Source of the DNA: Haloferula helveola
GTDB lineage: Bacteria; Verrucomicrobiota; Verrucomicrobiia; Verrucomicrobiales; Akkermansiaceae
NCBI RefSeq assembly: GCF_037076345.1
Contig: NZ_AP024702.1
Span: 1,550,001 to 1,614,000 of the forward strand
Length of the DNA: 64,000 bases
Direction of reading: 5' to 3'
Below are positions 43,743 to 52,555 of the stretch, in pieces. Below the pieces are notes generated by a model, which did not search any database, was not told the origin of the DNA, and was given only the letters and a program-made list of their open reading frames with translations. Every line of letters begins with the position of its first letter. The stretch's first letter is position 1. A program made the translations under genes and the position numbers.

Positions 43743-45002
43743 ATGAAAAAAGACTACGACGCCCTCGTGATCGGTGGAGGCCCCGCCGGAACCACCTGCG
43801 CCGCCCTCCTCGCCGAGAAGGGACACCGAGTCCTGCTTCTCGAGAAGACCACATTTCCCCGCTACCATGTGGGTGAGTCACTGATGCCTTTCTGCTGGCA
43901 CACGCTCAACCGGCTCGGAGTCACCGGCCGCATGGACGAGATCGGCTTCCAGCATAAGAAATCGGTCCAGTTCGCCACCACCGACGGCCGTATCTCCGCT
44001 CCCTTCTACTTCTTCCAACATTTCGATCATCCGGCGGCCACCACATGGCAGGTCGAGCGCGAACAGTTCGACCTCATGCTCCTCGACAACGCGCGAGCCA
44101 AAGGAGTCGAGGTCCGCGAGAACACCACCGCACTGGACTTCCTGAAAGACGGTGACCGGGTCATCGGCGTGAAGGCGCGCACAGGCGACGAGGACGCCTA
44201 CGAGGTCACCGCTCCGATCACCCTCGACTGCACCGGTCGCGACGCGTTGTTCCAACGCAAGCACGGCTGGCGAAAGCGTGACCCCAAGCTCAACAAGATC
44301 TCGATCTGGACCCTGTTCAAGGGCGCCAAGCGTGACCCCGGCCTCGACGAAGGCGCGACCACCATCGCCTATCTTCCGGAAGGCGGCTGGTTCTGGAATA
44401 TTCCGCTCCGCGACGACATCGTCAGCTCGGGAATCGTCGCCGAGCGCGACTACCTCTACCGCCCCGGCGAAACGCGTGATCCCGCCGAGATCTACGCCCG
44501 CGAAATCGAGAACAACGCGTGGATCAAGGAACACCTGTCCGAAGGCGAGCAGTTCGGCGAGTACTGGATCGCGGGCGAATACAGCTACCGCGCCGAGCAC
44601 TGTGCGACCGACGGGCTCGTCCTGGTGGGCGATGCGTTCGCCTTCCTCGACCCGGTTTTCTCGAGCGGTGTTTTCCTCGCCCTCAAGTCCGGCGAAATGG
44701 CCGCCGATGCCGTGCACATGGCGCTTGAGAAAGACGATACGTCGGCAGGCGCATTTGCCGACTATGGCGAAGCACTGTGCGGACACATCGAGACGATGCG
44801 CCAGATTGTCTACGCCTTCTACGACCCGGAGTTCAGTTTCGCCAAACTTATCCGCAAACACCCCGACCTCCGGCCGAAACTCACCGACCTGCTCATCGGC
44901 AATGTCGAAGGCAAGGACTACAGCGACCTCACCGCCGCCATCGAGGAACTCGCCTCCCTGCCCGAACCCCTGACCTACGGGCGCGTTCCGGTGGGAGCGT
45001 AA
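43743..45002 (+). CDS. FAD-dependent halogenase-like oxidoreductase
   Basis: 419 residues from the ATG at 43743. FAD-binding motif VIGGGPAGTTCAALLAEKGHRVLLLEK at the N-terminus, then YHVGESLMPF, and the flavin-dependent halogenase signature W-x-W-x-I-P present as GGWFWNIP near residue 220. The motif GDAFAFLDPVFSSGVFLAL is typical of the halogenase/geranylgeranyl-reductase-like group. Phenolic or pyrrole halogenases act on carrier- or CoA-bound aromatic acids; substrate and halogenation itself are not proven. A partner flavin reductase is not adjacent. Confidence 0.82.
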   Translation: MKKDYDALVIGGGPAGTTCAALLAEKGHRVLLLEKTTFPRYHVGESLMPFCWHTLNRLGVTGRMDEIGFQHKKSVQFATTDGRISAPFYFFQHFDHPAATTWQVEREQFDLMLLDNARAKGVEVRENTTALDFLKDGDRVIGVKARTGDEDAYEVTAPITLDCTGRDALFQRKHGWRKRDPKLNKISIWTLFKGAKRDPGLDEGATTIAYLPEGGWFWNIPLRDDIVSSGIVAERDYLYRPGETRDPAEIYAREIENNAWIKEHLSEGEQFGEYWIAGEYSYRAEHCATDGLVLVGDAFAFLDPVFSSGVFLALKSGEMAADAVHMALEKDDTSAGAFADYGEALCGHIETMRQIVYAFYDPEFSFAKLIRKHPDLRPKLTDLLIGNVEGKDYSDLTAAIEELASLPEPLTYGRVPVGA

Positions 45003-45007
45003 GCTTC

Positions 45008-45034
45008 CGGATGGTCTGCGAGACCACGTCCGGC
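45008..45034. other. Bulged hairpin before the glycosyltransferase gene
   Basis: CCGGATGGTCT, loop GCG, AGACCACGTCCGG with a CG bulge, in the 80-base gap between the halogenase-like and glycosyltransferase genes. No T-tract follows. Could be a repeat or an RNA-processing/stability site within an operon. Confidence 0.5.
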
Positions 45035-45082
45035 CGTTCAGACTTTCCGCCCCCGTGGTTCCGCCGCTAGCCTGACCCCCGC

Positions 45083-46369
45083 ATGCGGATCGCCATCCTC
45101 ACTCCCGGCACCGGCTCCTACTACTGCGGAGCCTGCATGCGCGACAACGCCCTCGCCAAGTCACTCCACGCCGCCGGCCATGAAGTCTCGCTGCTGCCGA
45201 TGTACTTGCCGCTGCAGCTTGATGAGGATCAGCACCTCCAAGCGGACAACCCGATCTTCTTCGGTGGCATCAATGTCTTCCTGCAGCAGAAGATCCCGTT
45301 CTTCAAAACCGCGCCCCGCTGGCTCCACAAGCTCCTCAATCACTCCGGCCTCCTCCGGTCCGCCGCCAAGCGCAGCCACATGACCTCCGCCCGCGAGCAC
45401 GGCGAAATGGCTCTGGCCATGCTCCGGATCGAGGACAGCAACTTCGACGCCGAACTCGACAAACTCATCGACTGGCTCGCCAACGAAAAGCCCGAGATTC
45501 TCTGCCTCGGCACCGCCCTGCAAGCGGGCATGATCCGGGAGCTGAAGAATCGGCTCGGGGTGAAGATCATCTGCAGCTTCCAAGGTGAGGACAGCTTCCT
45601 CGACGGCCTTCCGGAACCGTTCAAGTCCGAGTGCTGGGCGGAACTGCGTGAGCGGCTCGGCGAAGCCGACCTGCTGGTATCGCCCAGCCAGTTCTACGCC
45701 GACCTAATGCGCGACCGACTCGAGTCACCCGACCTTCGCATCGAGGTGCTCCCCAACGGGATCGACCTCGAAGGCTACCGTTCCGCAGCGCCCGCCGACT
45801 CGCCTCCGGTGATCGGATACCTCGCGCGCATGATCCGGGAAAAGGGTGTCCATGATTTGGTCGAGGCATTCATCCACCTGCGAACAAAACTCAACCATCC
45901 CGACGCACGTCTTCACATCGCGGGCGCGACGACCGCGGGAGACCTGGCACTGGTCGAGGAGCTCAAACAGCAACTCCATGAAGTGGGGCTCAGCGATCAC
46001 GTCACCTGGTCTCCGAACCTTTCCAGGGAAGCGAAGGCCGAGATGCTCGCCTCGCTGACCCTATTCTCGGTGCCCGCCACCTACCCCGAAGCCTTCGGTC
46101 TGTACCTCGTCGAGGCCCTCGCCAGCGGCGTACCCGTCGTTCAACCGCACGCATCCTCGTTTCCGGAGATCATCACGCCCCACGAAGCCGGCCTGCTCGT
46201 GCCTCCAGACGATCCGATCGCCCTGGCCACGGCGTGGCACGAGCTTCTCCAAAGCCCCGACGATCTCCAGACCTACCGCAAGAACAGCCGTCAAGCGGCT
46301 GAGCGTAGCTACAGCGTCTCCGCGATGCGTGACCGCTTCCTTGAACTTGCGACTCCTCTCGTTTCCTGA
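45083..46369 (+). CDS. Glycosyltransferase family 4 protein
   Basis: 428 residues, GT-B fold. The N-terminus is ILTPGTGSYYCGACMRDNALAKSL, a variant seen in PVC-phylum GT4 proteins next to ABC exporters. Sugar-nucleotide motifs: EVLPNGIDLEGY, IGYLARMIREKGVHDLVEAF, and VPATYPEAFGLYLVEALASGVPVV (the E-x7-E type donor site). Cytoplasmic or membrane-associated. It could glycosylate the cluster's aromatic product or a lipid; acceptor unknown. Confidence 0.9.
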   Translation: MRIAILTPGTGSYYCGACMRDNALAKSLHAAGHEVSLLPMYLPLQLDEDQHLQADNPIFFGGINVFLQQKIPFFKTAPRWLHKLLNHSGLLRSAAKRSHMTSAREHGEMALAMLRIEDSNFDAELDKLIDWLANEKPEILCLGTALQAGMIRELKNRLGVKIICSFQGEDSFLDGLPEPFKSECWAELRERLGEADLLVSPSQFYADLMRDRLESPDLRIEVLPNGIDLEGYRSAAPADSPPVIGYLARMIREKGVHDLVEAFIHLRTKLNHPDARLHIAGATTAGDLALVEELKQQLHEVGLSDHVTWSPNLSREAKAEMLASLTLFSVPATYPEAFGLYLVEALASGVPVVQPHASSFPEIITPHEAGLLVPPDDPIALATAWHELLQSPDDLQTYRKNSRQAAERSYSVSAMRDRFLELATPLVS

Positions 46370-46430
46370 CCGAGCACCCGAATCCGAACCTTTGCGTCCC
46401 CGGCGTCTTTGCGGTTCACTTTCTCCAGCC

Positions 46431-46865
46431 ATGACACCCGCCTTCGAAATCCAGCGCACCGTCGAGTTCTACGAGACCGACATGGCGGGCATCGTTCACT
46501 TTTCGAATTTCTTCCGCTACATGGAAGCCGCCGAGCACGCCTTCCTGCGCAGCATCAACCATCAGCTGCACGGAAATCTCGAAGGCACCGAGACCGGCTG
46601 GCCCCGGGTCAACGCCACCTGCGACTATCGCGCCCCGGCCCGTTTCGGCGACACACTCAACATCGCGGTGTTCGTCTCGGAAGTCCGCAATCGCTCGATC
46701 CGCTACCTCTTCGAAATCACCCGCGGCGAAACCCTGATCGCGGAGGGCAGCATCGCCGCAGCCCACGTGGCCCTCACCGAGAACGGCATCCAGGCGGTCC
46801 CCGTTCCCGATTCCCTCCGATCCCAACTCGAATCCCTGATCACGGACCCGTCCGCCGAAGCGTAG
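46431..46865 (+). CDS. Hotdog-fold acyl-CoA thioesterase (4HBT/YbgC-like)
   Basis: 144 residues from the ATG at 46431. The active-site pattern RTVEFYETDMAGIVHFSNFFRYMEAAEHAFL carries the catalytic Asp of the 4-hydroxybenzoyl-CoA thioesterase/YbgC family. It would hydrolyse a CoA- or carrier-bound acyl group. Placement beside a PaaK-like ligase and a chorismate-lyase-like gene fits an aromatic acyl thioester. A short repeat-like tract (TTTGCGTCCCCGGCGTCTTT) lies just upstream. Confidence 0.9.
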   Translation: MTPAFEIQRTVEFYETDMAGIVHFSNFFRYMEAAEHAFLRSINHQLHGNLEGTETGWPRVNATCDYRAPARFGDTLNIAVFVSEVRNRSIRYLFEITRGETLIAEGSIAAAHVALTENGIQAVPVPDSLRSQLESLITDPSAEA

Positions 46866-46884
46866 ACGGAACACCACCGACTCC

Positions 46885-47436
46885 ATGAAAAACATGAACT
46901 GGCTCTACTTCGCACTCATCACCGTCGCCTGCTGGGGCCTCTACGGCATCTTCCTTCACGCCGGCCAGATGGGCATGGCAGACAAGGAACTCGGACGCTA
47001 CAAGGCATTCCTTTTCGTCGGCATCGCCTACTTCCTGGTCGCGGTCCTCGCACCTCTGGCGATCCTGCTCTTCTCGAAGAACATGAGCTGGAACATGCCG
47101 CCCAAGGGCATGTGGCTGTCGCTTTTCGCCGGGATCCTCGGCGCGATCGGCGCGTTCTTCGTGCTGGTGGCGATGGGCTCGGGCATCAAGTCGGGCATGA
47201 ACCCCGGCATCGTCGCGGTGCTGGTCATGTCGACCATCTTTGCCGGCGCGCCGATCGTGAATGCCGTGGTCGGCATCGCCATGCATCCGCCGAAGGGCGG
47301 CATCGGTGCGATCCCGGTTCCCTTCTACATCGGCATCCTGCTCGCAGCGGTCGGCGGCTTCATGGCCACCAAGTTCAAGCCCGCACCGGCGGCTCCACCG
47401 AAACCCGCCGCAGTCGAACAATCCGCCGATCACTGA
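46885..47436 (+). CDS. DMT/EamA-like membrane protein
   Basis: 183 residues with about five hydrophobic helices, each rich in Gly/Ala/Leu, beginning NWLYFALITVACWGLYGIFLHAGQMG and ending with a Pro/Ala-rich tail (KPAPAAPPKPAAVEQSADH). This resembles half of a DMT-type transporter (EamA halves are about 140 residues), so it may act as a homodimer. Small half-size EamA-like proteins of this kind occur in PVC bacteria. Role in the cluster is unknown. Confidence 0.75.
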   Translation: MKNMNWLYFALITVACWGLYGIFLHAGQMGMADKELGRYKAFLFVGIAYFLVAVLAPLAILLFSKNMSWNMPPKGMWLSLFAGILGAIGAFFVLVAMGSGIKSGMNPGIVAVLVMSTIFAGAPIVNAVVGIAMHPPKGGIGAIPVPFYIGILLAAVGGFMATKFKPAPAAPPKPAAVEQSADH

Positions 47437-47455
47437 CCGGACGTCACGCAACACG

Positions 47456-48664
47456 ATGCCCGACCCGCTTCGCCAGCTGAACGAACTCTTCGCCGCGATC
47501 CTTCCGGCGAACGCGTTCTACCGCGCGAAGCTCGGCGACGTCGGCCGGTTCGAAAATCTGGAAGTATTCACCTCGAGCATCCCCTTCACCACCAAGGACG
47601 AACTCGCCGCCGATCACGAAGCTCATCCGCCCTACGGGACGACCCACACCTTTGCCCTCGATGGATATCATCGCTTCCATCAAACGAGCGGCACCCGCGG
47701 CAAGCCGCTGATCTGGCTCGATGATCCGGCGGGTTGGTCGTGGATCCTCGACAACTGGGAGTGGGTGTGGCGGGGCGCCGGAGTGAAACCCGGCGACACC
47801 GCGTTGTTCCCATTCTCCTTCGGGCCGTTCCTCGGTTTCTGGGCAGGCTTCGAAGCAGCGACCCGCATGGGAATCCGGGCCGTCCCGGGAGGAGGACTCT
47901 CTTCTGAAGACCGGCTCCGGCTTCTCCAACGCTCGAGAGCCACGGTCCTGTGCTGCACGCCGACATACGCGCTACGCCTCGCCGAAGTGGGTGAATCCGT
48001 CGGACTTCCCGTTTCAGAAGCCGGCGTCGAGAAAATCATCGTCTGTGGGGAACCCGGTGGCTCCATTCCCGAAGTCCGCGCCCGCATCGAATCCGCCTGG
48101 GGCGCCCGGGTCTTCGATCACCACGGAATGACCGAGATCGGCCCGGTGTCGGTCAGTGATCACGATCATCCCGATATTCTTCTTCTCCGGCATGAAGCCT
48201 ACTTCTGTGAGGTGGTCGAGCCGACCGATGGCAGCCCGGTGCCAACCGGCCAGATTGGCGAGCTCGTTCTCACCACTTTGGGCCGATACGGTTCTCCCCT
48301 GATCCGCTACCGCACCGGCGACCTGGTGAAACCGGTGGAACACACCGGCGGCTTCGCCTTGGAAGGCGGCGTCCTGGCGCGTGCCGACGACATGGTGGTG
48401 ATCCGCGGCATCAACATTCACCCAAGTGCCATTGATGCCGTCGTCCGCTCGGTCGACGGCATCGGAGAGTATCGGGTCGAAGTCGATCAGCGAACCTCCC
48501 TTCCCGAGCTTCGCCTTCAGGTCGAGGCGACCGATTCCGTTGCCGTATCCCTCGCCCAGGCCCTTCGATCCACCTTCAGCCTCCGCCTGCCGGTCGAAGC
48601 CGTCGAACCCGGCACCCTTCCCGTTTTCGAAGTCAAAGCCAGACGCTGGCATGTCCTGAAGTAA
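47456..48664 (+). CDS. PaaK-like aryl-CoA ligase
   Basis: 402 residues from the ATG at 47456. ANL-superfamily motifs: the P-loop FHQTSGTRGKPLIWLDDP, the substrate block HHGMTEIGPVS, and RYRTGDLVKP, with a C-terminal domain (VVIRGINIHPSAIDAV) that is present here, unlike in the other ligase of the cluster. PaaK-type enzymes activate phenylacetate or related aromatic acids as CoA thioesters. A second ligase in the same run suggests either two different acids or ligation to a different acceptor. Confidence 0.85.
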   Translation: MPDPLRQLNELFAAILPANAFYRAKLGDVGRFENLEVFTSSIPFTTKDELAADHEAHPPYGTTHTFALDGYHRFHQTSGTRGKPLIWLDDPAGWSWILDNWEWVWRGAGVKPGDTALFPFSFGPFLGFWAGFEAATRMGIRAVPGGGLSSEDRLRLLQRSRATVLCCTPTYALRLAEVGESVGLPVSEAGVEKIIVCGEPGGSIPEVRARIESAWGARVFDHHGMTEIGPVSVSDHDHPDILLLRHEAYFCEVVEPTDGSPVPTGQIGELVLTTLGRYGSPLIRYRTGDLVKPVEHTGGFALEGGVLARADDMVVIRGINIHPSAIDAVVRSVDGIGEYRVEVDQRTSLPELRLQVEATDSVAVSLAQALRSTFSLRLPVEAVEPGTLPVFEVKARRWHVLK

Positions 48665-48668
48665 TCCG

Positions 48669-49349
48669 ATGATTCGCGCACAACACCTCAGCAAGAGCTA
48701 CGAGACCCCCGGCGAGACGGTCGAAGTCCTCAAGGATCTCTCGCTCGACCTCGACGACGGCGCCACCGCCGCGATCATCGGACCATCAGGCTGCGGCAAG
48801 ACGACCCTGCTCAACCTGCTCGGGGCTCTGGACCGGCCCACAGCCGGGTCGATCGAGATCGGCGACATCGACATCGCGCAGCTGTCAGAGTCCGACGCCG
48901 CCGCCTTCCGCAATCACCGCCTCGGCTTCGTCTTCCAGCAGCACCACCTGCTGCCCCAGTTGAATGTTCTCGAGAACGTCATGGTTCCGCGCCTCGCCGG
49001 AGACTGGGAGGAACCGGCAACGGACACCCAGCACCGCGCGATGGAATTGCTGGTGAAAGTCGGCCTGCAGGACCGCCTCCACCATCTCCCTTGGCAGCTG
49101 TCCGGAGGAGAGAAGTTGCGGACCGCCGTCGCCCGCGCCCTCATCAACCGGCCGAAGCTCATCCTCGCGGACGAACCGACGGGTTCGCTCGATCCGGCTT
49201 CGACCGATCAGGTCGCCGACCTGCTGCTTGAGTTGAACCGCAACGAGGGGGTCACGCTTCTCGTCGTCACCCACAATCACGAGTTGGCCCATCGCATGTC
49301 CAAGACCTTCGAGCTTAAAGCCGGTCAACTCCATCCCGCGGGTCACTGA
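48669..49349 (+). CDS. ABC transporter ATP-binding protein, LolD/MacB-type
   Basis: 226 residues. Walker A GPSGCGKT, signature LSGGEKLRTAVARAL (Q replaced by E/K), Walker B LILADEPTGSLDP, H-loop VVTHNHE. The FQQHHLLPQLNVLENVMVP stretch is typical of LolD/MacB/FtsE ATPases. It begins four bases after the ligase stop and is followed 17 bases later by its permease. Mechanotransmission-type, so it need not move a substrate across the membrane directly. Confidence 0.93.
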   Translation: MIRAQHLSKSYETPGETVEVLKDLSLDLDDGATAAIIGPSGCGKTTLLNLLGALDRPTAGSIEIGDIDIAQLSESDAAAFRNHRLGFVFQQHHLLPQLNVLENVMVPRLAGDWEEPATDTQHRAMELLVKVGLQDRLHHLPWQLSGGEKLRTAVARALINRPKLILADEPTGSLDPASTDQVADLLLELNRNEGVTLLVVTHNHELAHRMSKTFELKAGQLHPAGH

Positions 49350-49366
49350 TCATTCATCACAGCGAG

Positions 49367-52300
49367 ATGACCGCTCTCACCTTCATCCGCCGAGGCCTGG
49401 TCCACTACCGTGGATCCTACTTCGGAGTGCTGGCCGGCGCCGCACTGGGCGCCATGGTCCTTCTGGGCGCGCTCTTCGCCGGCGACTCGGTGAAGGAAAC
49501 GCTCCGCCAGCTTTCCTCCCAGCGGATCGGCTTGGTCGAGTCGGTCGTGGTTGGCGGCGAGAACTTCGTCACGCAGGACCTCGCCAAACGCATCAACGGT
49601 GCTCCCGTTCTCCAGCTTCAGGCCCAGGTAAACGCCGGAAAACTGTCGACCGGCCAAGTCGATCTGCTCGGCGTCGATGAGCAGTTCTGGCTGCTCGCCC
49701 CGTCGGGCATGGAGCCTCTCGAATTGAAGCCTCAGGAGTTCGCCATCAATCGGACGCTCGCCCGCCAACTCGGAGCCAAGGAGGGCGACTCGATTGTCGC
49801 CCGTCTGCGCAAACCCGGACTGCTGTCCCACGACGCTCCACTCTCGGGGGAGTCGGACGAGTTGATCACCTTGAGAGGAACTGTCGCACACATCCTCTCC
49901 GACACCGACATGGGCCGCTTCAGCCTGCGAGCCAGCCAATTGCCAACACCCCTTCTCTGCCTGCCCATCGAGCGGCTCGCCGAGTCGATCGAGCGCCCCG
50001 GAAAGACAAACTTGATCCTTCGCGGCGCCGGCATCGATCCCGAGCAGTTGAAGGCAAAAATGGCGCTCGAGGACTACGGGCTCCGGTTCCAGCCGATCCC
50101 CCTCGCACAGTCGACCGAACTCCGGACCGACCGGATCTTTCTTCCTCCCGCGGTCGAGGTAAATGCCAGAGAACTCTATCCGGAAGCCCGCACCGTTCTC
50201 ACCTATCTCGCCAACACCATCGCCGCCAACAGCAAGGAAACACCTTACTCGATGGTCACGGGTATCGATGCAGCTCCGTTTCTACCCGGAGATCTGAAGG
50301 ACGACGAGATCGTGCTCAATTCGTGGGAAGCCGACGACCTGGAAGCGAAGCCAGGTGATGAAGTCCGCCTGACCTACTACGTGCTCGGTAGCAACAACCG
50401 CCTCGACGAGGAGTCAGCGACCTTCACGGTCCGCGGCATCACTCCTCTGGAAGGCCTTGCCGCGGACAAGCTTTGGATGCCCGACTTCCCGGGCATTGCC
50501 GAGGCGGAGGACAATGCCGACTGGACTCCGGGGCTACCGCTGGATCTGGGACGCATTCGGGAGAAAGACGAGACCTACTGGGACGACCATCGGGGCACAC
50601 CGAAAGCCTTCATCACGCATCGTGCCGCCGCCAAACTGTGGGAGAACCGGTGGGGCTCGTCGACGTCACTCCGGTTTCGTAACAGCGACATTCCGGTCGC
50701 TGACTTTGAAAGCAAGCTTCTCGACACCCTCGACCCCTCCGACGCGGGACTCACCATTCGAGACGTCCAAGCCGAAGCAACGGCCGCGGCGGCCTCACCG
50801 GTCGACATCGCCACCTTGTTCCTGAGCATGTCTTTCTTTCTCATCGTCGCCGCAGTCGGCCTTACGGCGATGCTGTTCCGCTTCAACGTCGAGCAACGCA
50901 ACCACGAATCGGGACTACTCGCCGCCCTCGGGATTCCCGCCCGCAAGCTCCTGCGCTGGCGCCTCGCGGAGGGCGCGGTTGTTGTCACCCTCGGAAGCAT
51001 CTGCGGATGGCTCATCGCCATCGCCTACACCCGCGGCCTGCTCCTCTTCCTCGAGACAATCTGGTCTACAGGTGGAGATCGGGTCTTTCGCTTTCACATG
51101 AGTCCGGTCTCCACCATCGCGGGGACTCTCGGCTTCGTGATGGTGACCATGATCACCATCTGGTGGGTCACACGCCGCCAGTCGAAGCGTAGCGCCAGCC
51201 TGCGTCTCGAGACAGGCACGGAAGAGGTGATTCGCACCCGCAAGTCGAAAGCGTTGATGGTTGCTGTCGGATCGGCGGTCGTTGGCGTGGCGGCTCTTGC
51301 CGCATCAAAGGTGATGGGCCCTCAGGGAGCTTTCTTCCTAGCCGGATTCTCCTTTCTCATCGCGGGTCTGGCATTCTTCACCTCGCGCCTCAAGAAGACC
51401 GAACTTCTTCCCGAAGAAGCAGTTCACCCAAAGGGCCTCGCGCTCCTCAACACCTCGCGCCGCCCCACCCGGAGCCTCGTGGTCACCTCCGCTCTCGCTT
51501 CCGGCGTGTTCCTCGTCGTATCGGTAGCCGCTTTCCAAAAGCACGGCGGCGGGGAATGGAAGGATCCGAAAAGCGGAGCGGGAGGATTCTCGTTCTGGAT
51601 CGAGACCACCTCTCCGGTGAACCGTTCCGCGGCAGGTGACGGGCTCGACCTTGCATCCGATCCTCCGGGAACATTGCTGCCGTTCAGAGTCGGCACCGGA
51701 GACGACGCCTCGTGCTTCAACCTGAATGCGGTGGCACGTCCGCGCCTGCTTGCGACCAAGGTATCGGAGCTCGAAGGGCGCTTCAGGATCAAGGACACCA
51801 TATTCGAAACCGAACCCGGGTGGGCGGACCTTGAGCGACCCGGCCGGGAGGCTACTCTGACTGCCTTTGTCGATGAGACGACCCTTCTCTGGGTGCTCAA
51901 GAAGAAGCTCGGTGACACCATTACCTACACGGACGACTTCGGAAACGAACTCTCCGTGCAGATCGCCGGGACTCTCGCGGATTCGGTCTTCCAAGGAAGC
52001 CTCGTCGTTGATGAGCAGGCCTTCCTCCGGCACTTTCCGTCGACCGTCGGCTACCGGCTGTTCCTCGCCGAAGGAACGGGTCTGCTCGATTCTGATCGCA
52101 CTCAGCTCCAGCGTGCCTTCACCGACCTCGGTGCCTCAATTTCGACCACCTCGGAACGCCTCGCCGCCTTCCACGGCGTCGAAAACACCTATATCGCGAT
52201 CTTCCATGTCTTGGGAGGACTCGGCGTGATCCTTGGCAGCGCCGGATTAGGACTGCTCACCGCACGCAACCTCGCGGAGCGTCGTTCCGAGTTCGACCTC

Positions 52301-52555
52301 CTGCGGACTCTCGGGATCTCCGGAACCGTCATTCGATCCGTGATCTTCCGGGAGTCGCGTCGTTACATCCTGTGGGGCTTGGGCGTTGGCTTGGTGGCGG
52401 CGGTGGTTTCGATCCTTCCCAACCTGCCGGAATCCGGTCGGGCCATCACTGCGATCTGGATCATCGGGTTGGTGGTTTTGATCGCCGCGAACGCAGTCTT
52501 CTGGGCGTGGTTCGCGTACCAGCGGCAGTCGAAGAGCCGAAGCACCTCGATATGA
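49367..52555 (+). CDS. FtsX/MacB-type ABC permease, duplicated
   Basis: 1062 residues, long for a LolC/MacB protein. One N-terminal helix, a large periplasmic domain, three helices near residues 480-610 (FFLIVAAVGLTAMLFRFN), a second N-terminal-type helix pair near 625-725, a second periplasmic domain, and three C-terminal helices (GVILGSAGLGLLTARNLAERRSEFDLLRTLGISG). Each half ends with the FtsX motif (LAALGIPARKLL; LLRTLGISGTVI). So one chain has two FtsX units, replacing the usual dimer. Overlaps the next gene by four bases. Confidence 0.9.
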   Translation: MTALTFIRRGLVHYRGSYFGVLAGAALGAMVLLGALFAGDSVKETLRQLSSQRIGLVESVVVGGENFVTQDLAKRINGAPVLQLQAQVNAGKLSTGQVDLLGVDEQFWLLAPSGMEPLELKPQEFAINRTLARQLGAKEGDSIVARLRKPGLLSHDAPLSGESDELITLRGTVAHILSDTDMGRFSLRASQLPTPLLCLPIERLAESIERPGKTNLILRGAGIDPEQLKAKMALEDYGLRFQPIPLAQSTELRTDRIFLPPAVEVNARELYPEARTVLTYLANTIAANSKETPYSMVTGIDAAPFLPGDLKDDEIVLNSWEADDLEAKPGDEVRLTYYVLGSNNRLDEESATFTVRGITPLEGLAADKLWMPDFPGIAEAEDNADWTPGLPLDLGRIREKDETYWDDHRGTPKAFITHRAAAKLWENRWGSSTSLRFRNSDIPVADFESKLLDTLDPSDAGLTIRDVQAEATAAAASPVDIATLFLSMSFFLIVAAVGLTAMLFRFNVEQRNHESGLLAALGIPARKLLRWRLAEGAVVVTLGSICGWLIAIAYTRGLLLFLETIWSTGGDRVFRFHMSPVSTIAGTLGFVMVTMITIWWVTRRQSKRSASLRLETGTEEVIRTRKSKALMVAVGSAVVGVAALAASKVMGPQGAFFLAGFSFLIAGLAFFTSRLKKTELLPEEAVHPKGLALLNTSRRPTRSLVVTSALASGVFLVVSVAAFQKHGGGEWKDPKSGAGGFSFWIETTSPVNRSAAGDGLDLASDPPGTLLPFRVGTGDDASCFNLNAVARPRLLATKVSELEGRFRIKDTIFETEPGWADLERPGREATLTAFVDETTLLWVLKKKLGDTITYTDDFGNELSVQIAGTLADSVFQGSLVVDEQAFLRHFPSTVGYRLFLAEGTGLLDSDRTQLQRAFTDLGASISTTSERLAAFHGVENTYIAIFHVLGGLGVILGSAGLGLLTARNLAERRSEFDLLRTLGISGTVIRSVIFRESRRYILWGLGVGLVAAVVSILPNLPESGRAITAIWIIGLVVLIAANAVFWAWFAYQRQSKSRSTSI

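Noticed and set aside
36849-49349. Standard aryl polyene, dialkylresorcinol or phenazine cluster
   Set aside because: There are no ketosynthase, acyl carrier protein, ammonia lyase or phenazine core genes in the run, so only similarity of single enzymes remains.
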